Made by a program: the position numbers and the translations under genes
Origin: an uncultured Oceanospirillales bacterium
GTDB taxonomy: Bacteria; Pseudomonadota; Gammaproteobacteria; Pseudomonadales; Litorivicinaceae
Direction of reading: 5' to 3'
Assembly: GCA_913061245.1 (NCBI GenBank)
Contig: CAJXTO010000001.1
Location: 1 to 35,045, forward strand
Length of the DNA: 35,045 nt
Part shown: piece by piece, positions 24,900-31,518 of the stretch
How the letters are laid out: each line of letters starts with the position of its first letter
Numbering within the stretch: position 1 is the first letter of the stretch
The notes under the pieces: model-generated
What the model was told of the DNA's origin: nothing
The model's input: the letters and a program-made list of their open reading frames with translations, nothing else
The model's database searches: none

Positions 24900-25672
24900 T
24901 CCATCGACCACTCGGACAAACGGGACTCGAGCTCAGTCCAATTGGCCTAGGTACCGTCAAAATTGGACGGAACACAGATGTGAAATATCCCACCGATTTT
25001 CAGTTACCAAACGACCAAGAAGTTATTCAGCTCCTAACACTAGCTTCAGAATTGGGCATCAATTGTCTTGATACAGCGCCTGCCTATGGCACCTCTGAAG
25101 CACGGCTCGGTGAGTTACTACCAGAGATCGCTGGCGATTTTCATATCATCACCAAAGTCGGCGAAACCTATGATCCTGACACGGGAAGTCATTACGACTT
25201 CTCAGAAATCGCCATCCTTAAGAGTTTAGAACAGAGTCTTCAACGCTTAAATCGCGATCATTTAGACGTGGTTTTACTGCATTCTGATGGAAAAGATATC
25301 GAACACCTGAATCAAGGTGCTCTTCAAACCCTGATCAAAGCGCGAGACCAGGGACTGATTCGTGCAGTCGGATTATCAGGTAAAACAGTCGATGGTGGGC
25401 GCCAAGCTCTGGATCAAGGAGCGGATTGCTTGATGATTACACTGAACCCTGAGACTCAAGATGAAAAACCCCTGATCAATGAAGCAAAACGATTTGGTGC
25501 CGGGTTATTGGTGAAAAAAGCCTTCGGAAGTGGCCATCTAACAACATCAATCCCTGAAATTTTTAAAGACTTGTTCGCCCACCCAAACATCACTTCAGCT
25601 ATCATTGGCACCATTAATCCTGTGCATTTGCGTAATAACTGTCTTGCACTCCCAACTGAGATCCAACTATGA
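24890..25672 (+). CDS. Aldo/keto reductase family oxidoreductase
   Basis: This 260-residue protein has the full AKR catalytic tetrad: Asp61 (NCLDTAPAYG), Tyr66, Lys89 (IITKVGE) and His131 (VVLLHSDG). The NADPH-binding C-terminal segment reads AIIGTINPVHLRNN. AKRs reduce aldehydes and ketones, and the substrate is unknown. The ATG at 24890 is chosen because GAGGGG lies about nine bases upstream; an ATG at 24896 gives a classic ATGA overlap with the flavoprotein stop and is nearly as likely. Its own stop overlaps the gmhA start by four bases, so flavoprotein, reductase and GmhA appear translationally coupled. Confidence 0.87.
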   Translation: MGMIHRPLGQTGLELSPIGLGTVKIGRNTDVKYPTDFQLPNDQEVIQLLTLASELGINCLDTAPAYGTSEARLGELLPEIAGDFHIITKVGETYDPDTGSHYDFSEIAILKSLEQSLQRLNRDHLDVVLLHSDGKDIEHLNQGALQTLIKARDQGLIRAVGLSGKTVDGGRQALDQGADCLMITLNPETQDEKPLINEAKRFGAGLLVKKAFGSGHLTTSIPEIFKDLFAHPNITSAIIGTINPVHLRNNCLALPTEIQL

Positions 25673-26247
25673 GCCTAGACGCAATTAAAGCCACTTTTCA
25701 GGCGAGCATTGATACCAAAAAAGCCCTCATCAATGACACCAAACGCCTGGAAGAACTTCTTGAAGTCGCTGGAGTCGCGTCATCAACCATTAAAGCAGGC
25801 CATAAAATCATGCTCTGCGGTAATGGGGGATCAGCTGCAGATAGCCAACACATTGCAGCAGAACTTATTGGCCGGTTTGAGAAAGAACGTCACTCAATGG
25901 CTGCGATCGCGCTTACGACGGACACATCTGCACTCACAGCGATTGGTAATGATTATGGCTATGACCAAGTCTTCTCGCGACAAGTCGAAGGTCTGGGGCA
26001 ATCCGGTGATTTACTCATTGGTATCTCAACCAGCGGTAATTCAAAAAATGTCGTGAAAGCCATGGAAGTTGCCCAGAGCAAGGGTATTCGAACAGTCGCA
26101 CTGGTCGGCGATAAACCTGACGGCGCGATGCAGGCGATCGCTGATTACGTGTTAGCCGCGCCGTCGACGAATACGGCGCGTATTCAGGAGTGTCACATCT
26201 TGATGATGCACACACTCTGTCAATTAGTTGAATCGGAATCCGTCTGA
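25669..26247 (+). CDS. gmhA: Phosphoheptose (sedoheptulose-7-phosphate) isomerase
   Basis: GmhA converts sedoheptulose 7-phosphate to D-glycero-D-manno-heptose 7-phosphate, the first step toward the ADP-heptose used by WaaC and WaaF. The chain is 192 residues. It consists of a SIS domain with MLCGNGGSAADSQHIAAELIGRF, ALTTDTSALTAIGNDYGYDQVFSRQVE and GISTSGNSKNVVKAMEVA, all hallmarks. The next enzyme, HldE, is encoded on the opposite strand directly downstream, and the two genes overlap tail-to-tail by 28 bases. Confidence 0.96.
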   Translation: MSLDAIKATFQASIDTKKALINDTKRLEELLEVAGVASSTIKAGHKIMLCGNGGSAADSQHIAAELIGRFEKERHSMAAIALTTDTSALTAIGNDYGYDQVFSRQVEGLGQSGDLLIGISTSGNSKNVVKAMEVAQSKGIRTVALVGDKPDGAMQAIADYVLAAPSTNTARIQECHILMMHTLCQLVESESV

Positions 26248-27635
26248 CGAATCTTTGCAATCAAGTGGCTAGTCGATAGGTTAGCCACTTCGCCAAGTAC
26301 TTTGACTTCTCCGCCATAGTCCAACACGTGTTTGTAGCCGACCACTTCCTCGATCGATTTGTAATCACCACCCTTCACAAGAACATCAGGTCGAACCACA
26401 TCAATTAATGGAATCGGCGTGTCATCCTCAAATGCGATAACGGCATCCACAGCACCGAGGCCTGCAAGCACCTGCAGGCGTCTTTCGATGGTATTCACAG
26501 GACGTTCTGGCCCCTTCAAACGAGCGACTGATGCGTCTGAATTAACAGCAACAATCAAACGATCACCAAGAGAAGCAGCTTCTTTCAGATAGGCGACATG
26601 ACCTGCATGCAAGATATCAAAGCAACCATTCGTCATGACGACTTTCTCACCCTGGGCACGGCATTGTTCAGCCCAAGCGGCTGCATCTTCTGCACGATCG
26701 AAAATGCCGTGATCAACAGCCAGAGCCCTTTCGAGTTCACGACCACTGACGGTTGCAGTACCCAATTTCGATACAACGATTCCCGCCGCCCGGTTTGCTA
26801 ATTCAGCAGATTCAGCCATGCTCATACCCGAACCGAGGCCCGCCGCCACAGTCGCGATCACCGTATCGCCCGCACCCGTGACATCAGCTACTTCTCGCGC
26901 AGTCGCAGCAAATTGATGCACAGAGCCATCGCGCATAATCAACGTCATTCCTTGCTCAGAACGCGTGACTAAGATTGTCTCGATATCAAGTTCATTAATC
27001 AGCTTCTGACCCTTTTCAATCAGCTCCTGATCGTTAGCCCATGTGCCACAAACTGCCTCGAATTCAGCACGATTGGGGGTCAATAAAGTAGCCCCCCGGT
27101 ATCTTTCAAAGTGTGTACCCTTCGGATCAACAACAACCGGAATCTTGGCTTCACGTGCTTTTTGAATGAGTAAACGAGGCTCTAAGCTTCCTTTTGCATA
27201 GTCACTTAAAACCACTGCTGTCATTCCATCAAGGGACACTGACTGAGCTAGCGATTCCGCATTTGACACATCAAATGGTGTCTCAAAATCCAGACGAATC
27301 ATTTGATGCGCCTGACTTAATACCCTTAATTTGGTAATTGTTCTGTGGTCGACACGCGTGAAAAGTGGATTCACATTGTGATTTATCAGGGTCTGTTCCA
27401 GTAAATCCGCATCAGAGTCATGGCCTACAAGGCCGGCACACGTTACCGCCGCACCGAGCGATGACAGATTTAAAGCAACGTTTGCCGCTCCGCCAGGACG
27501 CGCTTCATCATGGGTGACTCGAACAACAGGGACGGGGGCCTCAGGAGAGATCCGGCCCGCATCGCCATGCCAGTACCGGTCCAACATGACATCGCCAACC
27601 ACCAAAACCCGCGATGCGGAAAAGATATGTGACAC
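26220..27635 (-). CDS. hldE: Bifunctional heptose 7-phosphate kinase / heptose 1-phosphate adenylyltransferase
   Basis: HldE phosphorylates heptose 7-phosphate at C1 and, after a phosphatase step, adenylates heptose 1-phosphate to ADP-heptose. The kinase domain is PfkB-type (VVGDVMLDRYWHG at the start, DVTGAGDTVIA about 251-261). The adenylyltransferase has TNGCFDILHAGH (335-346). With the GTG at 27635 the chain is 471 residues, close to E. coli (477), with AGAGAG six bases upstream and a promoter-like pair just before it. An ATG at 27683 (487 residues) is the alternative but lacks a ribosome-binding site and would lie inside the predicted promoter. It overlaps gmhA by 28 bases. Confidence 0.93.
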   Translation of the reverse strand: MSHIFSASRVLVVGDVMLDRYWHGDAGRISPEAPVPVVRVTHDEARPGGAANVALNLSSLGAAVTCAGLVGHDSDADLLEQTLINHNVNPLFTRVDHRTITKLRVLSQAHQMIRLDFETPFDVSNAESLAQSVSLDGMTAVVLSDYAKGSLEPRLLIQKAREAKIPVVVDPKGTHFERYRGATLLTPNRAEFEAVCGTWANDQELIEKGQKLINELDIETILVTRSEQGMTLIMRDGSVHQFAATAREVADVTGAGDTVIATVAAGLGSGMSMAESAELANRAAGIVVSKLGTATVSGRELERALAVDHGIFDRAEDAAAWAEQCRAQGEKVVMTNGCFDILHAGHVAYLKEAASLGDRLIVAVNSDASVARLKGPERPVNTIERRLQVLAGLGAVDAVIAFEDDTPIPLIDVVRPDVLVKGGDYKSIEEVVGYKHVLDYGGEVKVLGEVANLSTSHLIAKIRQTDSDSTN

Positions 27636-27664
27636 AGAAGATCTCTCTAATGATTCGAAGCTTG

Positions 27665-27695
27665 TTATAGTACCGAGCTTCATCAATGAACCCAA
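27665..27695. promoter_or_regulatory. Candidate overlapping promoters for hldE and the LpxL-type gene
   Basis: On the minus strand TTGGGT (27695-27690) and TACTAT (27672-27667) are separated by exactly 17 bases, a plausible promoter for hldE. On the plus strand TATAGT (27666-27671), one mismatch from the -10 consensus, overlaps it and lies 14 bases before the acyltransferase ATG. The shared core is TATAGTA. No -35 is obvious for the plus-strand direction. If the hldE promoter is real, its start codon must be the GTG at 27635. Confidence 0.4.
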
Positions 27696-28594
27696 CCGGA
27701 TTACACATGGGCTTTTCTTTCGTTCCGCTGGGACTTGGCTTCATTAGACTATTAGCCGCGCTGCCACCAAGGCTCGGAATGGCTATTGGCCGCCTGATTG
27801 GTACTTTATTGTTCTACACAGCGAAGAACCGTCGACTGGTCTGTGAACGAAATATTTCTGTCTGCTTCCCAGAATTAAGCCCGATCGAACAACACAATCT
27901 TGTCAAAGCCTGCTTTGAACAAAACGGAATCGGTTTAACCGAAACAGCATGGTCGTGGCACCGGCCAATCGACTTCGTTAGTGACAAAATCCACGTGTCC
28001 GGACAGGAGCTGCTCGAACACGCCAACCATGAAGGTCGCGGAGTTTTATTGCTTTGCCCTCACTACAGCATGTTGGACTTGGTTGCCCCGCTCATACATG
28101 CCGTCGCCGGTCGATTTGTAGTGAGTTATCGTCCAAATGACAATCCAATCTTTGACCAAGCTGTGTGTCGTGGACGCGCACGATACGCTGAACTGGTCGA
28201 TGTCCGTGCATTGCGCGATATCGCTAAACACTTGAAACAAGGTGACATGGTTTGGTTCGGGCCAGATCAAGATATGGGCCCAAAAGGTTCTGTATTTGCT
28301 CCGTTTTTCGGGCGACTCGCATGCACAGTAACAACACCAGCTCGCCTCGCTCGAATGTCTAACGCAGTCAGCGTGTTCCTTGATCTACACCGTGACGACA
28401 ATGGCACCTATCACGTCTCATTTGTCCCGATGCCTAATGATTATCCATTTGAAGATGAATTAGAGAATGCGCGCGCGCTGAATCAGCGCATTGAAGACGC
28501 ACTGAAAAATCATCCGTCACAGTACATGTGGATGCATAAACGATTTAAGACAAATCCAGACCTTACGCGGCAGACACTGTATCAGTCTGACTAA
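27686..28594 (+). CDS. Lipid A late acyltransferase, LpxL/HtrB family
   Basis: This 302-residue inner-membrane-associated protein belongs to the LpxL/LpxM/LpxP family that adds secondary acyl chains to Kdo-lipid A. An N-terminal hydrophobic anchor (about 8-45) is followed by KNRRLVCERNISVCFPEL, the catalytic His126-x4-Asp131 in LCPHYSMLD, GPDQDMGPKGSVFAPFFG and a C-terminal YMWMHKRFKTNP, all classic for the family. Whether it is the laurate or the myristate enzyme cannot be told. The ATG at 27686 is used; 27707 is possible. It overlaps the convergent waaC by 32 bases. Confidence 0.92.
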   Translation: MNPTGLHMGFSFVPLGLGFIRLLAALPPRLGMAIGRLIGTLLFYTAKNRRLVCERNISVCFPELSPIEQHNLVKACFEQNGIGLTETAWSWHRPIDFVSDKIHVSGQELLEHANHEGRGVLLLCPHYSMLDLVAPLIHAVAGRFVVSYRPNDNPIFDQAVCRGRARYAELVDVRALRDIAKHLKQGDMVWFGPDQDMGPKGSVFAPFFGRLACTVTTPARLARMSNAVSVFLDLHRDDNGTYHVSFVPMPNDYPFEDELENARALNQRIEDALKNHPSQYMWMHKRFKTNPDLTRQTLYQSD

Positions 28595-29525
28595 CCCATT
28601 CCATCACGTCAGATGCACTGATATCAGACATTTTTCCTGTTCGACTTTTTAGAATTTGCGATGTTTCAGCAACAGGCCCCACAAGACCAGGCTTAGTCGG
28701 CCCATACAATGCAAGCAGTGGTATACCCAATGCATCAGCGATATGCGCAAGCCCAGTATCGACAGAAACCACTGCACGCGCATTTGAGATCTCAAATGCA
28801 ACATCATTTAACGAGGCTTGATTCAATATTCTTACTGGCAAGCCTTCAGTCATTACTGAAACCGCTTCGAATTCAGCATCACTTCCGACGGGCAGTACGA
28901 TGTCAGAAAATTGTGGAAGCGCATCTTCAATCACCGCTTTCCATCCATCACTGATCCAACACTTCGGCAGCCGACTCGTCTGAGTAACAAGTACTAGGCG
29001 ATCCGCGAGCTCTTGTGGTCGCCCTAAATCAATCGATGCATGAGGATCCGTTTCTGGAAGCGCATACCCAAGCGACTTTGCAAATAATTCACGGGTTCTC
29101 GATATGGCATGTCTCGAGCGGTCGACGCGATGAGTCACGTCATAAACGCTCGATGCCAAACTCTCTTTTGCCGAACGGCGATCAAACCCATGTTTTGGTC
29201 CATCGGTAAAACGCGTGATTAAAAATGCGCTTTTAAGTAGTCCTTGAGCATCAATAACAGCATCGTATCGTTCTGCACCAAGGACTTGTTTGTACGCTGC
29301 AAGATCGTTCGAAAACAATAAACGATGTAGCTTGCCTTTCCAGCGTCGTAAAGGAATCGCAAGCACATCGCCAACAGAAGGATGCCAATGTGGGATTTCG
29401 GCAAAGGCAGGCTCGCACACCCAATCAAACCGGATATCCCCGATCGCCTCGGTTGCATCAGTCAATGCTGGCAATGTGTGTACTAGATCCCCCATTGAGG
29501 ATGTTTTCACCACCAAAACACGCAT
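28563..29525 (-). CDS. waaC: LPS heptosyltransferase I
   Basis: WaaC transfers the first L-glycero-D-manno-heptose from ADP-heptose to Kdo2-lipid A at the cytosolic face of the inner membrane. The 320-residue GT-B (GT9) protein begins MRVLVVKTSSMGDLVHTLPALTDA, nearly identical to E. coli WaaC, followed by FDWVCEPAFAEIPHWHP. Toward the C-terminus VSVDTGLAHIADALGIPLLALYGPTKP carries the ADP-heptose-binding region. The start overlaps the waaF stop by one base (TAATG), so coupling is likely. The 3' end runs 32 bases into the convergent acyltransferase gene. Confidence 0.96.
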   Translation of the reverse strand: MRVLVVKTSSMGDLVHTLPALTDATEAIGDIRFDWVCEPAFAEIPHWHPSVGDVLAIPLRRWKGKLHRLLFSNDLAAYKQVLGAERYDAVIDAQGLLKSAFLITRFTDGPKHGFDRRSAKESLASSVYDVTHRVDRSRHAISRTRELFAKSLGYALPETDPHASIDLGRPQELADRLVLVTQTSRLPKCWISDGWKAVIEDALPQFSDIVLPVGSDAEFEAVSVMTEGLPVRILNQASLNDVAFEISNARAVVSVDTGLAHIADALGIPLLALYGPTKPGLVGPVAETSQILKSRTGKMSDISASDVMEWVSQTDTVSAA

Positions 29526-30565
29526 TAGGCGATCCGCTGAATTTGTTGTAACAACGCGTCGAATACCTCATCAACTGAGAGCTCAGACAAACATGCCTGG
29601 TGCTTTAATGGGCATTCTTTTTCGAAACATGGGTGGCAAGGCACTGGATGCGTCAAAGTCACCGCTGTATCACTCAGTGGCGGGGTATGCGCCGGTGATG
29701 ACGGTCCAAACAGAGCCACAAGTGGTCGGCCTGTCGCAGCAGCCACATGCATTAATCCAGAATCATGTGTCACGACCGCTTTTGACAAACCAATTAAATC
29801 GACCGCTTCTGGAATCGACGTCAAACCTGTGAGATTCACGAGATCCTTACGCTTTACCTTAGCAATCTGATTGATCAATAGCTCAACATCATCGGCATCA
29901 TTGGGCGAGCCGAGCAATATGACTTGATGTCCCGTATCAATTAACCGCGTTGCTAGGTCTGCAAAACGATCCAATGGCCACTGTTTTGCAGGTCCAAATT
30001 CGGCACCCGGGCACAGAGCAACCAACCGAGAGGGGTCGAGCCCATGCGTGGAAACCAAATGTGCTTGTGACGCTTCATTCATCATTAAACGGGGAAGCGG
30101 GGGAGCTTCGGGTAACTGATTCGCCGACAGAGCAAGGTTTGCTGGAAACCCAAGCGCCATATACCGGTCGATCATCCGCGGGAATCGAGCCTCATGCAGG
30201 ATTCGCAGATCCGTGAGTAATTTATACCGGTATTCTCCTCGCCAGCCGATACGGCGAGGGATTCCCGCCATAGCGGGAATCAACGCAGATTTCAAAGAGT
30301 TGGGAAGAATAAATGCACGGTGATAGCGCGAAAACCGAAGCTTACGAGCAAATGCCCAACGTTCTTTCAGCTTCAGCTGACCATGATCAAAAGGGAGCTC
30401 GATGACTTGATCAACCTCTGGCATACGCCGGGCAACCTCAAGACTCCAGCTCGGTGCAAGCATATGAATGGGGTCGTCTGGGCGCTTTGATTTCAGAAAC
30501 GAAATCAAGCCATGCGCCATGATCATGTCACCGACCCAGTTCGGGCCAACCACTAAGGTTGGCAT
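29525..30565 (-). CDS. waaF: LPS heptosyltransferase II
   Basis: WaaF adds the second heptose of the inner core. The 346-residue GT9 protein has LVVGPNWVGDMIMAHGLISFL at the N-terminus, the family LPNSLKSALIPAMAGIPRRIGWRGEYRY segment, LCPGAEFGPAKQWPLDRFADLA, and VTHDSGLMHVAAATGRPLVALFGPSSPAHTPP. It lies between ilvE (three bases away) and waaC (one-base overlap), the same order as in Pseudomonas. The codons for IPAMAGIP form a perfect 9-base inverted repeat at 30260-30281. Confidence 0.96.
   Translation of the reverse strand: MPTLVVGPNWVGDMIMAHGLISFLKSKRPDDPIHMLAPSWSLEVARRMPEVDQVIELPFDHGQLKLKERWAFARKLRFSRYHRAFILPNSLKSALIPAMAGIPRRIGWRGEYRYKLLTDLRILHEARFPRMIDRYMALGFPANLALSANQLPEAPPLPRLMMNEASQAHLVSTHGLDPSRLVALCPGAEFGPAKQWPLDRFADLATRLIDTGHQVILLGSPNDADDVELLINQIAKVKRKDLVNLTGLTSIPEAVDLIGLSKAVVTHDSGLMHVAAATGRPLVALFGPSSPAHTPPLSDTAVTLTHPVPCHPCFEKECPLKHQACLSELSVDEVFDALLQQIQRIA
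30260..30281. repeat. Perfect 9-base hairpin inside waaF
   Basis: GATTCCCGC (30260-30268) and GCGGGAATC (30273-30281) are exact reverse complements around a CATA loop. The pattern resembles short dispersed repeats common in proteobacteria that read IPAxAGI when translated. Here it coincides with a segment that the WaaF family itself conserves (AGIP), so it may be chance. Confidence 0.5.
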
Positions 30566-30568
30566 GAA

Positions 30569-31501
30569 TCAGTCCTTAACGAGTGTGACCCACTCGCTGA
30601 ATTTCTCGTTTCGGCCATGAACGACATCGAAATAATCAGACTGGAGCATTTCTGTAATAGGTCCACGAGACCCTGCACCAATCGGACGCGAATCCAGCTC
30701 ACGAATCGGCGTCACTTCAGCTGCAGTCCCTGTGAAGAACGCCTCATCAGCAATTAACACTTCATCACGGGTAATCCGCTTTTCAACAACATCAAGTCCG
30801 TGCTCCTTGGCCAACCTGAAAATAGTCTTCCGCGTAATACCATCCAAACAGCTCGTGAGCTCAGGCGTGTAAATCACGCCATCACGTACAATAAATACGT
30901 TCTCACCGGACCCCTCAGCAACATAGCCCTCTGGATCCAGCAATAATGCTTCATCCGCACCACCAGTCAGCGCTTCTTGTAGTGCCAGCATGGAATTCAT
31001 GTAGTTACCGTTGGCTTTCGCTTTTGTCATGGTGATATTCACATGATGACGAGTGTAACTTGACGTGCGGACCTTAATTCCACGCTTCATGTTTTCTTCG
31101 CCCATGTATGAACCCCAGGCCCAAGCAGCCACAATCACATGGGTTTTCAAAGAATCAGCGCGTAGACCCATCCCCTCTGAACCGTAAAACACCATGGGTC
31201 GCAGATAAGCATGGTCCAAATCATTTGAGGCAACAGCGGCTTTCTGCGCAGCATCGATCTCTTCCATCGAAAATGGAATATCCATGCCAAGAATTTTCGC
31301 GGAATCAAATAAGCGGCGCGTATGATCCCTTAAGCGGAAAATCGCAGCACCGTCTGCTGTCTGATATGCACGCACACCCTCGAAGCACCCGAGGCCATAA
31401 TGCAAAGTGTGTGTCAGGACATGTGTCTGACAATCACGCCAAGGCTTGAGTTCACCATCAAACCAAATTAATCCATCTCGATCAGCAAAGTTCGGCTGCA
31501 T
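30569..31501 (-). CDS. ilvE: Branched-chain amino acid aminotransferase
   Basis: IlvE is a PLP enzyme catalysing the last step of leucine, isoleucine and valine synthesis and its reverse. From ATG 31501 the chain is 310 residues (E. coli 309). The PLP lysine is expected at Lys162 in KAKANGNYMNSMLALQEA; GYVAEGSGENVFIVRDG and FFTGTAAEVTPIREL are the fold-type-IV signature. GGAAAT precedes the ATG; a TTG four codons upstream is a poorer choice. It is three bases from waaF and 17 bases after glnE, in the glnE-ilvE-waaF-waaC order also known from Pseudomonas, so nitrogen and envelope genes share a transcription unit. Confidence 0.96.
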   Translation of the reverse strand: MQPNFADRDGLIWFDGELKPWRDCQTHVLTHTLHYGLGCFEGVRAYQTADGAAIFRLRDHTRRLFDSAKILGMDIPFSMEEIDAAQKAAVASNDLDHAYLRPMVFYGSEGMGLRADSLKTHVIVAAWAWGSYMGEENMKRGIKVRTSSYTRHHVNITMTKAKANGNYMNSMLALQEALTGGADEALLLDPEGYVAEGSGENVFIVRDGVIYTPELTSCLDGITRKTIFRLAKEHGLDVVEKRITRDEVLIADEAFFTGTAAEVTPIRELDSRPIGAGSRGPITEMLQSDYFDVVHGRNEKFSEWVTLVKD

Positions 31502-31518
31502 TTTTATTTCCAATCAAT

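Noticed and set aside
26220..26247. A frameshift at the hldE/gmhA overlap
   Set aside because: Both proteins end at their normal family lengths, so the 28-base overlap is genuine compaction rather than a sequencing error.
29290..29832. A 180-codon plus-strand open frame antisense to waaC and waaF
   Set aside because: It runs across two strongly recognised glycosyltransferase genes on the other strand, has no family resemblance and no ribosome-binding site.
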